Of a DNA stretch of 64,000 bases, positions 53,229 to 62,772 are shown one piece after another. The DNA is from Pectobacterium brasiliense. GTDB lineage: Bacteria > Pseudomonadota > Gammaproteobacteria > Enterobacterales > Enterobacteriaceae. Under the pieces are notes generated by a model. The model saw only the letters and a list, made by a program, of their open reading frames with translations. It searched no databases and had not been told where the DNA came from. Position numbers and translations under genes: made by a program. Every line of letters begins with the position of its first letter. Position 1 is the first letter of the stretch. The DNA lies in contig NZ_JACDSF010000033.1 of the NCBI RefSeq assembly GCF_013449685.1, positions 36,419 through 100,418 of the forward strand, written 5' to 3'.

Positions 53229-54572
53229 ATGCTAGATAAAATCGTTATCGCTAACCGCGGAGAGATTGCGCTGCGTATTTTGCGTGCCTGTAAAGAACTG
53301 GGCATCAAAACCGTCGCCGTTCACTCCAGTGCGGATCGCGATTTGAAACACGTATTGCTGGCGGACGAAACCGTGTGTATCGGCCCGGCACCGTCGACAA
53401 AAAGCTATCTGAATATCCCAGCGATTATTTCCGCTGCGGAAATCACGGGTGCCGTCGCGATTCACCCTGGCTACGGTTTCCTGTCCGAAAATGCGGATTT
53501 TGCCGAGCAGGTTGAACGCTCTGGCTTTATCTTCATCGGCCCACGCGCAGAAACCATTCGCCTGATGGGCGACAAGGTGTCAGCCATCACCGCCATGAAA
53601 AAAGCGGGTGTTCCAACCGTACCCGGTTCTGATGGCCCTCTGACCGACGACATGGACGCTAACCGTGTTCATGCAAAACGCATCGGCTATCCGGTCATCA
53701 TCAAAGCCTCTGGCGGCGGCGGTGGTCGTGGTATGCGTGTAGTGCGCAGCGACAAAGAGCTGGAACAATCCATCAACATGACCCGTGCGGAAGCCAAAGC
53801 GGCTTTCAACAACGACATGGTTTACATGGAAAAATATCTGGAAAACCCACGTCACGTGGAAATTCAGATTCTGGCTGATGGTCAGGGCCACGCCGTCTAT
53901 CTGGCCGAGCGTGACTGTTCCATGCAGCGCCGCCACCAGAAAGTGGTGGAAGAAGCGCCAGCACCGGGCATTACGGACGAGCTGCGCCGCAATATCGGCG
54001 ATCGCTGCGCCAAAGCCTGTGTCGATATCAACTATCGTGGTGCGGGTACGTTTGAGTTCCTGTACGAAAACGGTGAGTTCTACTTCATTGAAATGAACAC
54101 CCGTATTCAGGTGGAGCATCCGGTAACCGAAATGATTACCGGCGTGGATCTGATCAAAGAGCAGTTGCGCATCGCTGCCGGTCTGCCACTGTCCATCAAG
54201 CAGAAAGACGTCAAGGTTCGCGGTCATGCGGTGGAATGCCGTATCAACGCGGAAGATCCGAACACGTTCCTGCCAAGCCCGGGTAAAATCACGCGTTTCC
54301 ACGCGCCGGGCGGCTTTGGTGTCCGTTGGGAATCGCATATTTACGCCGGTTATACCGTACCGCCGTATTACGATTCCATGATCGGCAAGCTGATCACCTA
54401 CGGCGAAACGCGCGAAATCGCGATTTCCCGTATGAAGAACGCGCTGGCTGAACTGATCATCGATGGCATCAAAACCAACATCGAACTTCAGATGAAGATC
54501 ATGAGCGATGAAAACTTCCAGAGAGGTGGCACCAATATCCACTATCTGGAGAAGAAACTCGGCTTGCAGTAA
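53229..54572 (+). CDS. accC: Biotin carboxylase AccC
   Basis: A 447-residue ATP-grasp enzyme that carboxylates the biotin on AccB. Visible are the N-terminal [20 protein letters not shown], the glycine-rich ATP loop [11 protein letters not shown] (about 162-172), metal ligands in [27 protein letters not shown], and the C-terminal AEDP block. Full length. A terminator follows 19 bases after the stop, so yhdT-panF are not simply co-transcribed with it. Confidence 0.99.
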   Translation: MLDKIVIANRGEIALRILRACKELGIKTVAVHSSADRDLKHVLLADETVCIGPAPSTKSYLNIPAIISAAEITGAVAIHPGYGFLSENADFAEQVERSGFIFIGPRAETIRLMGDKVSAITAMKKAGVPTVPGSDGPLTDDMDANRVHAKRIGYPVIIKASGGGGGRGMRVVRSDKELEQSINMTRAEAKAAFNNDMVYMEKYLENPRHVEIQILADGQGHAVYLAERDCSMQRRHQKVVEEAPAPGITDELRRNIGDRCAKACVDINYRGAGTFEFLYENGEFYFIEMNTRIQVEHPVTEMITGVDLIKEQLRIAAGLPLSIKQKDVKVRGHAVECRINAEDPNTFLPSPGKITRFHAPGGFGVRWESHIYAGYTVPPYYDSMIGKLITYGETREIAISRMKNALAELIIDGIKTNIELQMKIMSDENFQRGGTNIHYLEKKLGLQ

Positions 54573-54591
54573 ATACTGCGCAATCGAGTCA

Positions 54592-54622
54592 AAAGGCCAG
54601 CTTATGCTGGCCTTTGTTATTT
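54592..54622 (+). terminator. Terminator of accBC
   Basis: AAAGGCCAGC (54592-54601) and GCTGGCCTTT (54606-54615) form a perfect 10-bp stem over TTAT, then GTTATTT. Confidence 0.9.
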
Positions 54623-54719
54623 ATGCCTCCGAGTCGTCATGCAGTTCTCAAGCGCTGACTAGCACAAGCAAACGAGGTAGGATATATCGTCTTTTTTAGG
54701 ATGAGATGGTGGTTGCAGA

Positions 54720-55481
54720 GTGACAAGACAATCCGATTTTGATTTCTCGTGCAGACCATTAATTCCGTACGCACACAACTATAATCACGGGGATTATGAA
54801 AGCTGGCATACTCACAGTTGCGCTCAGTTGATTCATACGCTTAGCGGGGTTATTCGGGTTGAAACCCAACAGGGAATCTGGGTGGTTCCACCCTCGCGTG
54901 GGGTATGGATACCCGCAGATATTCCACATGCCTTACATATTGTGGGTGAAGTTAAGGCCAGAGTACTTTTTGTCGAACCGCTTGCCAGAGCAGACCTCCC
55001 TGTTATCTGTCAGGTCGTGGGGATAACACCTTTATTACGAGAACTCATCGTCGATGTCCTGAAACTTCCCGCTAATTATGAGCCAGGAAGTCGGACCGAA
55101 CGTATTTATGAACTGATCCTTGATGAAATACGTTTGATGAATACGCTTCCTTTTTGTCTTCCTGAGCCGATTTCTGAGCGTCTGAAATTATTGTGCAATG
55201 CCGTCCGTCAGGCCCCCTATGAGGCCTGGACTGTGGCCAACGCTGCCGAGCAAGCCAATGTCAGCGTAAGAACACTCAGCCGACATTTTTATCAGCAAAC
55301 CGGTATGCAATTCAGTGAGTGGGTTCGCCGTGCACGTTTGCTGATTGCGCTAACGCGTCTGGCACAGGGCGAACAAGTCACCCGAGTGGCGCTGGATTTA
55401 GGCTATGCCAACCCGGGAGCTTTCAGTGCCATGTTTCGCAGAGTCATGGGCGTGGCGCCCGGCAATTACTTCAACCCATAA
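54720..55481 (+). CDS. AraC-family regulator with N-terminal cupin
   Basis: A 253-residue regulator. The N-terminal half is a cupin-like ligand domain (about 15-100: YESWHTHSCAQLIHTLSGVIRVETQQGIWVVPPSRGVWIP). The C-terminal AraC DNA-binding domain (about 165-253) has two helix-turn-helix motifs (ANAAEQANVSVRTLSRHFYQQTG; VTRVALDLGYANPGAFSAMFRRVMG). The start is GTG at 54720; there is no strong Shine-Dalgarno. It converges on the 2-isopropylmalate synthase gene with an 11-base overlap of the coding ends, and no homologue sits here in E. coli. It is inferred to regulate that synthase, but a distant target is equally possible. Confidence 0.85.
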   Translation: MTRQSDFDFSCRPLIPYAHNYNHGDYESWHTHSCAQLIHTLSGVIRVETQQGIWVVPPSRGVWIPADIPHALHIVGEVKARVLFVEPLARADLPVICQVVGITPLLRELIVDVLKLPANYEPGSRTERIYELILDEIRLMNTLPFCLPEPISERLKLLCNAVRQAPYEAWTVANAAEQANVSVRTLSRHFYQQTGMQFSEWVRRARLLIALTRLAQGEQVTRVALDLGYANPGAFSAMFRRVMGVAPGNYFNP

Positions 55482-57141
55482 TCAAACGCCCTGCGGCATT
55501 CAACATCGCTTGCAAAGAGGCTCGGGTAACATCGCTGTCAATGCTGACACCCCATGCACATTCACCCGCATGGTTCTGACAGCACACATAAGCCACAGAA
55601 CGGCTGTCACTACGCTGACCTAACGTGTGCTCCTGATAGCTCACAATATTAAGGTCTGCTTTCACCTCTCGGCAGAGAGCCGTCATGCCCGCAGAGAGAA
55701 AACCGTTTCCTGCGCCCTTCAAATTCAGTCTTTTCTCACGGAAAATGATGTCAGCTGAAAGCGTTGTGTTCTGCCCAAGCTGATTATCGCAGGTATATTT
55801 AGTTAACCGAATCAGCGGTAATTCGACTAAACCGTAAGCCTCACGAAATAGCATCCAGACAGCCATCTGCGACATCTCTTTCCCCTCAGATTCAGACGCT
55901 TTCTGTACCAGCAGACTGAATGCCTTCTGAAGTTGACGAGGTAAGATGAGGCCATGGTTTTTCTCAAGCAGCCAGGCAGCACCGCTTTTTCCTGACTGGC
56001 TGTTTACGCGAATAACGGCCTCATAATTGCAACCAATGTCTTCCGGATCGAGCGGAAGATAGGGAATTTCCCATAATGGCGAGGCCGAACGCTGTCGTGC
56101 TGCAAACCCTTTTTTAATCGCATCTTGATGTGAACCGGAAAAAGCCGTAAAAGCGAGTTCTCCGGCATAAGGGTGACGTGGTGCAACGGGGAGTTGATTA
56201 CACTCCTCAACCACTTCCACCACCTTCTTCATGTGGCTGAAATCGAGCTCAGGAGAGATTCCCTGCGTGTAAAGATTAAGCGCCAGCGTCACTAAATCGA
56301 CATTACCGGTACGCTCTCCATTACCAAACAGGCAGCCCTCAACTCTTTCAGCACCAGCCAGTAAAGCAAGTTCAGCGCAGGCAATGCCTGTACCGCGGTC
56401 ATTATGCGGATGCACACTGATACAGACCTTATCTCTACGGGAAAAATGTCGGCAAAAATATTCTATCTGATCGGCATACACATTAGGCGTGTTGACCTCA
56501 ACGGTCGCAGGAAGGTTGATGATCATGGGACGGCACGCATCAGGCTCCCAGACATCGGCGACAGCCTCGCAAATCTGAAGCGCGAAATCTGGCTCGGTAA
56601 AACAGAACGTTTCCGGTGAATATTGAAAGGTCCAGTCAGTCTCCTGCGCCTCAGCACATAGCTGACGGATCTGCTTCGTCGCATTGACCGCAAGCTGAAT
56701 AATTTCATCGCGTGTCTGACGGAACACCACTTCCCTGAAAACCGGTGCAGTCGCGTTGTATAAGTGAATGGTGGCGCGATGTACACCGCTCAGCGATTCA
56801 AAGGTACGCGCAATCAAATCTTCTCGCGCCTGCGTTAACACCTGAATCGTCACATTCTGCGGAATACGCTTTTCTTCGATCAATAAGCGAACAAAATTAA
56901 AATCAGTTTGGGAAGCAGACGGAAAAGCGACCTCAATCTCTCTGAATCCGCAGGCAATCAGCAGATCCCAAAATTTCAGTTTACGCATTTCATTCATCGG
57001 CTCAGCAAGCGCCTGATTACCGTCCCGTAAATCGGTGGAAAGCCAACGTGGAGGCTGAGTTAATGTCTTGTCAGGCCATTGCCGATCTTTTAGACCAATC
57101 GGTGGATACGCTTTGTATTTCGATGAAGGGTTATTCAACAT
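55471..57141 (-). CDS. leuA: 2-isopropylmalate synthase, long type (LeuA2)
   Basis: A 556-residue DRE-TIM metallolyase of the actinobacterial/fungal-like LeuA class, distinct from the ~520-residue LeuA of the enterobacterial leuABCD operon. Such enzymes condense acetyl-CoA with 2-oxoisovalerate, the first step to leucine. Metal ligands are D40 in LRDGNQ and H244/H246 in HPHND, with N280 after GNGERTG. The C-terminal LeuA dimer/allosteric domain (about 430-556) is present. AAAGGAG precedes the ATG. It is alone, without leuB, leuC or leuD, so it may be a second, differently regulated copy or act on a related 2-oxoacid. It ends inside the convergent AraC gene. Confidence 0.85.
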   Translation of the reverse strand: MLNNPSSKYKAYPPIGLKDRQWPDKTLTQPPRWLSTDLRDGNQALAEPMNEMRKLKFWDLLIACGFREIEVAFPSASQTDFNFVRLLIEEKRIPQNVTIQVLTQAREDLIARTFESLSGVHRATIHLYNATAPVFREVVFRQTRDEIIQLAVNATKQIRQLCAEAQETDWTFQYSPETFCFTEPDFALQICEAVADVWEPDACRPMIINLPATVEVNTPNVYADQIEYFCRHFSRRDKVCISVHPHNDRGTGIACAELALLAGAERVEGCLFGNGERTGNVDLVTLALNLYTQGISPELDFSHMKKVVEVVEECNQLPVAPRHPYAGELAFTAFSGSHQDAIKKGFAARQRSASPLWEIPYLPLDPEDIGCNYEAVIRVNSQSGKSGAAWLLEKNHGLILPRQLQKAFSLLVQKASESEGKEMSQMAVWMLFREAYGLVELPLIRLTKYTCDNQLGQNTTLSADIIFREKRLNLKGAGNGFLSAGMTALCREVKADLNIVSYQEHTLGQRSDSRSVAYVCCQNHAGECAWGVSIDSDVTRASLQAMLNAAGRLIMG

Positions 57142-57206
57142 GATCGGGCTCCTTTTAATGGAACCCCAGTGTTATCCAGAGAGCCATGAGCACGCTCATC
57201 CGGAGG

Positions 57207-57238
57207 TGACAACTAATGACGCAAAAGTGACAATCATT
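57207..57238. promoter_or_regulatory. Direct repeats before leuA2, candidate AraC-type operator
   Basis: TGACAACTAAT (57207-57217) and TGACAATCATT (57228-57238) match at 8 of 11 positions and start exactly 21 bases, two helical turns, apart. They lie 66-97 bases upstream of the minus-strand leuA2 start. The 331-base region 57142-57472 otherwise shows a small ATGAGC/GCTCAT hairpin (57185-57198) and no gene. Confidence 0.45.
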
Positions 57239-57472
57239 AAACCGTTCGGCTCCTTTTCCGCGTTTTTCACTCTGAAAAAACCGTCATGTTCACTCCCCGT
57301 TGGCGCTTGGAGTAAAATGTTCTCGCGTCAAATAATGCGTACATCGCGACTGGCTTTTACGCTGATGACGTAATTCTTACTAGTCAATTGGCCCACATGC
57401 CGTAAAATTCCCGCTTTCGTCATCACGACGTTCATAACGATACCCATTCTCCCATTCACGGTGGAGCAGAAC

Positions 57473-57715
57473 ATGGATACACGCTTTCCTCAGGCGCACA
57501 AAGAGGCCCGCTGGGCGTTTGGCCTGACGCTGGTTTATTTAGTGGCCTGGGTGCTTGCCGCCTATTTGCCTGACAACACACAAGGGATCACCGGCCTTCC
57601 ACACTGGTTTGAGATGGCTTGCCTGCTGCTGCCGCTCGTGTTTACGCTGCTGTGCTGGCTGATGGTGCGCGTCATTTTCCGCGATATCTCACTGGAGAGT
57701 GACGATGCAAATTGA
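57473..57715 (+). CDS. yhdT: YhdT small membrane protein
   Basis: An 80-residue protein with two hydrophobic helices (about 17-35 and 48-70), the constant upstream partner of panF; function unknown. The start MDTRFPQAHKEARW at 57473 matches E. coli; an in-frame GTG 12 bases earlier is rejected. Its stop overlaps the panF start by 11 bases, suggesting coupling. Confidence 0.93.
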   Translation: MDTRFPQAHKEARWAFGLTLVYLVAWVLAAYLPDNTQGITGLPHWFEMACLLLPLVFTLLCWLMVRVIFRDISLESDDAN

Positions 57716-59156
57716 AATTTTATTGCCGCTGATTGGCTATCTGCTGCTGGTCTTCGGGCTGTCGGTCTATGCGTACCGTCGCCGTCAGGCGGGTAACTTT
57801 CTTAACGAGTATTTCCTTGGCGGCCGCTCAATGGGCGGGTTTGTGCTAGCGATGACGCTCATCGGCACTTACGTCAGTGCCAGCTCGTTTATCGGCGGGC
57901 CGGGTGCCGCGTATAAATATGGGCTGGGCTGGGTGCTGCTGTCGATGATCCAGCTTCCCACCATGCTGCTGTCGCTCGGGATTCTGGGGAAAAAGTTCGC
58001 CATTCTGGCGCGGCGCTACAACGCCATCACGCTGAACGACATGCTGTACGCCCGCTACAACAGCCCGCTGCTGGTGTGGTTCGCCAGTATCAGCCTGCTG
58101 GTCGCGTTTATCGGTGCGATGGCCGTGCAGTTCATCGGCGGCGCACGCCTGCTGGAAACCGCGGCTAACATTCCTTACGACATCGGCCTGCTGATTTTCG
58201 GCGTCACCATTGCGCTGTACACCACGTTTGGCGGCTTTCGCGCCAGCGTGCTCAATGATGCAATGCAGGGCATTGTGATGCTGATCGGCACCGTTATCCT
58301 GCTGGTCGGCGTAATCTATGCCGCTGGCGGCCTGCACAGCGCGGTGGATAAGCTGCAACAGATCGACCCAATGCTGGTCTCGCCGCAGGGCAGCGGCGGT
58401 ATTCTGTCGATGCCGTTTATGGCCTCATTCTGGGTGCTGGTCTGCTTCGGCGTTATCGGCCTGCCGAACACCGCCGTGCGCTGCATCTCTTATCGCGACA
58501 GCAAAGCGCTGCACCGCGGGATTATTATCGGCACGATCGTCATCGGAATTCTGATGCTCGGCATGCATCTGGCTGGCGCGCTGGGCCGCGCCGTGATGCC
58601 AAATCTGACGATTCCCGATCAGGTGTTACCGGCGCTGATGGTTACCGTACTACCGCCGCTGGCCGCCGGGATCTTTCTCGCTGCGCCAATGGCCGCTATC
58701 ATGTCCAACATTAATGCGCATCTGCTTCAGGCTTCCGCCACGATCATCAAGGATCTTTATCTCAGCGTGCGCCCAGAGCAGATCCATAACGAACGCCGCA
58801 TCAAGATCCTGTCCAGCATGACTACGCTACTATTGGGTCTACTGGTGCTGCTGGCCTCCTTACGGCCACCGGATATGATCATCTGGCTGAACCTGCTGGC
58901 GTTTGGCGGGCTGGAAGCGGTGTTCCTGTGGCCGCTGGTGCTGGGCCTGTATTGGGAACGCGCGAACGCTGCGGGGGCGCTTAGCGCCATGTTCACCGGG
59001 GCGATTTGCTATACCTTACTGGCTAGCTTCAATCTTCAGCTGGCTGGATATCACCCGATTGTGCCATCGCTGTTACTCAGCCTGATGGCGTTTATTATTG
59101 GCAACCGCTTTGGTCATAATCCACCAGCGCCGGTTGCCGCTTCATCTTCACTTTAA
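57705..59156 (+). CDS. panF: Sodium/pantothenate symporter PanF
   Basis: A 483-residue inner-membrane carrier of the sodium:solute symporter family with about twelve to thirteen helices. Family stretches are [38 protein letters not shown] and [21 protein letters not shown]. It imports pantothenate for coenzyme A. The ATG at 57705 (MQIEILLPL) aligns with E. coli. Confidence 0.96.
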   Translation: MQIEILLPLIGYLLLVFGLSVYAYRRRQAGNFLNEYFLGGRSMGGFVLAMTLIGTYVSASSFIGGPGAAYKYGLGWVLLSMIQLPTMLLSLGILGKKFAILARRYNAITLNDMLYARYNSPLLVWFASISLLVAFIGAMAVQFIGGARLLETAANIPYDIGLLIFGVTIALYTTFGGFRASVLNDAMQGIVMLIGTVILLVGVIYAAGGLHSAVDKLQQIDPMLVSPQGSGGILSMPFMASFWVLVCFGVIGLPNTAVRCISYRDSKALHRGIIIGTIVIGILMLGMHLAGALGRAVMPNLTIPDQVLPALMVTVLPPLAAGIFLAAPMAAIMSNINAHLLQASATIIKDLYLSVRPEQIHNERRIKILSSMTTLLLGLLVLLASLRPPDMIIWLNLLAFGGLEAVFLWPLVLGLYWERANAAGALSAMFTGAICYTLLASFNLQLAGYHPIVPSLLLSLMAFIIGNRFGHNPPAPVAASSSL

Positions 59157-59173
59157 ATGTAATAGAGACTGCT

Positions 59174-60061
59174 ATGCCGTGGATTCAACTGAAAATAAAC
59201 ACCTCAGGAAATGTTGCAGAACAACTGGGTGACGCCATGATAGAAAGCGGTGCGGTATCCGTTACGTTTCAGGATACGCACGATAATCCCGTGTTCGAAC
59301 CGCTGCCGGGCGAGACTCGCTTGTGGGGTGATACCGACGCGATTGCCCTGTACGATGCCGAAACCGATATGAACGCGGTTATCGCGATGCTGGAGCAAGA
59401 ACCGCTGCTGGGCGTCGGTTTTAAACACAAAATCGAACAACTGGAAGACAAAGACTGGGAACGCGAGTGGATGGATAACTTCCACCCGATGCAGTTCGGC
59501 AAACGCCTGTGGATTTGCCCAAGCTGGCGTGACATTCCTGACCCGACTGCCGTCAACGTCATGCTCGATCCCGGTCTGGCATTTGGCACCGGTACCCATC
59601 CAACGACCGCGCTCTGCCTGCAATGGCTCGACGGACTGGATCTGGAAGGGAAAACCATCATCGATTTCGGCTGCGGTTCCGGCATTCTGGCGATTGCCGC
59701 TCTGAAACTGGGTGCCGCACGCGCCATCGGGATTGATATCGATCCGCAGGCGATTCAAGCCAGCCGCGACAACGCACAGCGCAACGGCGTTTCCGAGCGC
59801 CTTGAGCTTTATCTGCCGAAAGACCAGCCTGCCGACCTGTCTGCCGATGTCGTCGTCGCCAACATCCTTGCTGGTCCGCTACGCGAGCTGGCACCGCTGA
59901 TTAGCGATTTGCCAAAAGCAGGCGGCCACCTCGGCCTGTCTGGCGTGCTTGCGACGCAGGCTGAAGGCGTCGCAGAAGCGTACGCAGACAAGTTCACGCT
60001 CGATCCAGTGGCTGAACGCGAAGAGTGGTGCCGCATTACCGGCCAACGCCGCACATCGTAA
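59174..60061 (+). CDS. prmA: Ribosomal protein L11 methyltransferase PrmA
   Basis: A 295-residue enzyme that trimethylates lysines and the N-terminus of L11. An N-terminal L11-recognition domain (about 1-55) and a linker helix precede the SAM-binding domain ([20 protein letters not shown] at about 162-181, then GIDIDPQAI and [11 protein letters not shown]). It follows panF by 17 bases, as in E. coli. Confidence 0.98.
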   Translation: MPWIQLKINTSGNVAEQLGDAMIESGAVSVTFQDTHDNPVFEPLPGETRLWGDTDAIALYDAETDMNAVIAMLEQEPLLGVGFKHKIEQLEDKDWEREWMDNFHPMQFGKRLWICPSWRDIPDPTAVNVMLDPGLAFGTGTHPTTALCLQWLDGLDLEGKTIIDFGCGSGILAIAALKLGAARAIGIDIDPQAIQASRDNAQRNGVSERLELYLPKDQPADLSADVVVANILAGPLRELAPLISDLPKAGGHLGLSGVLATQAEGVAEAYADKFTLDPVAEREEWCRITGQRRTS

Positions 60062-60082
60062 TAACATTATCCTGCTAGTCCC

Positions 60083-60115
60083 GCCCACCGTATGTGCAAC
60101 GGTGGGCACACTTCT
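60083..60115 (+). terminator. Terminator of panF-prmA
   Basis: GCCCACCG (60083-60090) and CGGTGGGC (60100-60107) form a perfect stem, followed by ACACTTCTTCC, a weak T-tract. Confidence 0.6.
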
Positions 60116-60236
60116 TCCTGCTATATCTCACGATTGATCCCCATAAACAGGCGTATTATTCAGCTCGGCAAGCGACTGGACGTCACCTGCGCCCGGCGCT
60201 CAACGATGCCATATCATTATTTTCAAGGGATGAAAA

Positions 60237-60971
60237 ATGAAAGGTAAACTCTCTGTCGTATTGATGTTATCCGCCAGCTTTTCCGCCTTGGCGGCCGATC
60301 CGGTTCACTGGGGCTACGAAGGCAACGGCGATCCCGCACACTGGGGAAAGCTGTCCCCAGACTTCTCGCTGTGTGAAACCGGTAAAAACCAATCTCCCAT
60401 TAATATCCGCCAGGCGCTGGACGCCCAGCACGCCCCTCTACAGCTAGCTTTCCAGTCTGGGACACAGCAAATTATCAACAACGGGCATACCGTTCAGGTT
60501 AACGTGGGCCCGGGGAATACGCTGGTATTGGATAACGAGACATTCACCTTGCAGCAGTTTCACTTTCACGCACCGAGCGAGAATGAAATTGACGGTAAGC
60601 AGTTTCCGCTAGAAGGCCATTTTGTCTATAAAGACGCGGCTGGCGCGCTTACCGTTATCGCGTTGATGTTTCAGGAAGGAGAAGCCAATCTGCCGCTAGC
60701 CACGACATGGCAGCAGATTCCGGCTCAGGTTAATCAGCCGGAGGACGTGCGCACGCCAATCGCGATTCAGGCCTTGTTACCGACATCATTAAACTACTAT
60801 CGGTTTAGTGGGTCGCTCACCACGCCACCGTGCTCAGAAGGCATTCGCTGGCTCGTACTGGACCATCCCGTCACTGCTTCTACCGATCAGATAAACCAGT
60901 TCCGCTCGGTCATGCATCACGCGAATAACCGCCCCACACAGCCGCTTAATGGCCGAATCATCATCCATTAA
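60237..60971 (+). CDS. cah: Periplasmic alpha-class carbonic anhydrase
   Basis: A 244-residue exported zinc enzyme that interconverts CO2 and bicarbonate. The signal peptide is cleaved after about residue 20 (FSALAA). The catalytic zinc histidines H109, H111 and H128 are in QFHFHAPSEN and LEGHFVYK. C46 and the cysteine of TTPPCSEG can form the family disulfide, and the substrate pocket VNQF...PLNGR end is intact. AAGGG precedes the ATG. It interrupts the prmA-dusB adjacency of E. coli, so it is an accessory gene; its periplasmic place suggests bicarbonate/CO2 handling or pH control in plant tissue. Confidence 0.93.
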   Translation: MKGKLSVVLMLSASFSALAADPVHWGYEGNGDPAHWGKLSPDFSLCETGKNQSPINIRQALDAQHAPLQLAFQSGTQQIINNGHTVQVNVGPGNTLVLDNETFTLQQFHFHAPSENEIDGKQFPLEGHFVYKDAAGALTVIALMFQEGEANLPLATTWQQIPAQVNQPEDVRTPIAIQALLPTSLNYYRFSGSLTTPPCSEGIRWLVLDHPVTASTDQINQFRSVMHHANNRPTQPLNGRIIIH

Positions 60972-60980
60972 GCCACGTCG

Positions 60981-61012
60981 CGAGGCTGGTCAGACCGTCT
61001 GTCGGCCAGCCT
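60981..61012 (+). other. Cruciform-like hairpin after the carbonic anhydrase gene
   Basis: GAGGCTGG (60981-60988) pairs with CCAGCCTC (61005-61012), with CAGAC/GTCTG nested inside. There is no T-tract; it may terminate weakly. The following ~230 bases are AT-rich and lead into the dusB-fis promoter. Confidence 0.5.
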
Positions 61013-61246
61013 CAGGTAAATCAGTACCCTTTTTTGCCACATTAACCAACGCATTTCACTGATAAAGCCTTGATAGGCTGCTGTATCTCCACCAAAAATG
61101 ACCGTGCTTGCAGATAAAATTCTGTAAGCAGATGAATATTTTGTCGTTCAAAAAATCAGCACAAAAACATAACACACTGTTAAATATGAATAATATTTTC
61201 ATATACCTCTACGAACTGCATTTTCATTGATCGATAGCCGTAAATT

Positions 61247-61261
61247 GGTCAAAGTTTGGCC
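61247..61261 (+). promoter_or_regulatory. Fis-binding site upstream of the dusB-fis promoter
   Basis: GGTCAAAGTTTGGCC fits the Fis pattern GNNYANNNNNTRNNC at every fixed position. Its centre lies about 43 bases before the start site inferred from the -10 element, matching Fis site II of E. coli. Confidence 0.6.
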
Positions 61262-61284
61262 TTTCATCTGACGTAAAAAATGCG

Positions 61285-61298
61285 TAATATACGCGCCC
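61285..61298 (+). promoter_or_regulatory. dusB-fis promoter -10 and discriminator
   Basis: TAATAT (61285-61290) followed by the GC-rich discriminator ACGCGCCC, the type that makes fis transcription sensitive to ppGpp and initiating nucleotide levels. TTTCAT (61262-61267) at 17 bases is the likely weak -35. Confidence 0.65.
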
Positions 61299-61313
61299 TT
61301 GCAGGCACAGTAT

Positions 61314-61328
61314 GGTCAATTTTTGTCT
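61314..61328 (+). promoter_or_regulatory. Second Fis site just downstream of the start
   Basis: GGTCAATTTTTGTCT matches the Fis pattern except the last base. It centres about 24 bases after the inferred start, like repressive Fis site I in E. coli, and abuts the dusB start codon. Confidence 0.5.
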
Positions 61329-62294
61329 ATGCACATTGGACAATTTCAGCTTAGTAATCGCTTGATAGCAGCCCCAATGGCTGGTATTAGCGATCGCCCA
61401 TTTAGAGCACTCTGTCATGCGATGGGCGCTGGAATGACCGTGTCTGAAATGCTTTCTTCCAACCCGGAAGTGTGGCGTTCAGACAAGTCGCGTTTGCGAA
61501 TGGTTCATAGCGATGAACCGGGTATCAGAGCCGTGCAAATTGCCGGTTGTGACCCCGATGAGATGGCGGCGGCAGCGAGAATCAACGCTGATTCCGGCGC
61601 GCAGATCATCGACATCAATATGGGCTGCCCGGCGAAGAAGGTGAACCGCAAGATGGCAGGATCTGCGTTGTTGCAGTATCCGGATTTGGTCAAACAGATC
61701 CTCTCTTCGGTAGTGAAAGCGGTAGACGTACCGGTGACACTGAAGATCCGAACCGGTTGGGCACCAGAGCATCGTAACTGTGTAGAAATTGCCAAACTGG
61801 CTGAAGACTGTGGCATTCAGGCGTTAACCATTCACGGACGCACCCGTGCGTGCCTGTTCAATGGTTTCGCGGAATACGACAGCATTCGGGCAGTTAAGCA
61901 GGCCGTTTCCATTCCTATTATTGCGAATGGCGACATTACAGACCCGCATAAAGCCAGAGCGGTTCTTGACTACACCGGGGCTGACGCCCTGATGATAGGA
62001 CGAGCCGCTCAGGGAAGACCCTGGATCTTTCGGGAAATCCAGCATTATCTGGACACAGGGGAGTTGCTGGCACCAATGCCGTTGGCAGAGGTCAAGCGCT
62101 TGTTGATCGAGCATATACGGGAATTGCACGACTTTTATGGTCCAGGCAAGGGATTTCGTATCGCTCGTAAGCACGTATCCTGGTATCTCCAGGAGCATGC
62201 CCCAAACGACCAGTTTAGGCGCACATTCAACGCCATTGAGGATGCCAGCGAGCAGCTGGAGGCGTTGAAGGCATATTTTGAAAATCTTGCGTAA
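61329..62294 (+). CDS. dusB: tRNA-dihydrouridine synthase B
   Basis: A 321-residue flavoprotein that reduces U17 in tRNA D-loops. A TIM barrel with [15 protein letters not shown], the catalytic cysteine in [19 protein letters not shown], and FMN-binding [18 protein letters not shown] is followed by a helical tRNA-binding domain. The start [12 protein letters not shown] (61329) matches E. coli; the in-frame start ten codons earlier would lie in the promoter. It heads the dusB-fis operon. Confidence 0.98.
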
Positions 62295-62317
62295 ACAGAA
62301 AAAGAGCTGACAGAACT

Positions 62318-62614
62318 ATGTTCGAACAACGCGTGAATTCTGACGTACTGACCGTTTCCACTGTAAACTCTCAGGCTCAGGTAACCCAAAAACCCCTGCG
62401 CGACTCGGTTAAACAGGCACTGAAGAACTATTTTGCTCAATTGAACGGTCAGGATGTAAGTGACCTGTATGAGCTGGTATTGGCTGAAGTTGAACAGCCA
62501 CTGTTGGACATGGTGATGCAATACACCCGCGGTAACCAAACTCGCGCTGCCCTGATGATGGGCATCAACCGCGGTACTCTGCGTAAGAAATTGAAAAAAT
62601 ACGGCATGAATTAA
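62318..62614 (+). CDS. fis: DNA-binding nucleoid protein Fis
   Basis: A 98-residue homodimeric DNA-bending protein that activates stable RNA promoters and many virulence genes. The N-terminal beta-hairpin arms contact Hin-type recombinases in E. coli, and the C-terminal helix-turn-helix [27 protein letters not shown] is intact. It lies 23 bases after dusB with which it is co-transcribed. Confidence 0.99.
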
Positions 62615-62643
62615 TCAAAATTCATAACCTATTGTTTTTAAAG

Positions 62644-62674
62644 AACGCTTGTCAGAAATGGCAAGCGTTTTTTT
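62644..62674 (+). terminator. Terminator of dusB-fis
   Basis: AACGCTTGTC (62644-62653) pairs with GGCAAGCGTT (62660-62669; one wobble) and a T-tract follows. Confidence 0.9.
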
Positions 62675-62772
62675 ATAATGTTTATACAGATGTTTATACA
62701 CTGGTTGCTGAACGATACAGAAAGCACAAAAACAAAAAAGGCCGCTTTCGCAGCCCTGATAACACCTGGGGT

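Noticed and set aside
53580..54542. Minus-strand open frame of 320 codons inside accC
   Set aside because: Antisense of a highly conserved gene with strong codon bias, which often leaves long open complementary frames.
57196..57237. Possible leader peptide MIVTFASLVVTSG before leuA2 (minus strand)
   Set aside because: It has only one leucine, its Shine-Dalgarno is distant, and no terminator with T-tract follows, so leucine attenuation is not supported.
57068..57373. Plus-strand open frame of 101 codons over the leuA2 start and promoter
   Set aside because: It overlaps the N-terminus of a clear gene, has no recognisable family and lies across the likely promoter.
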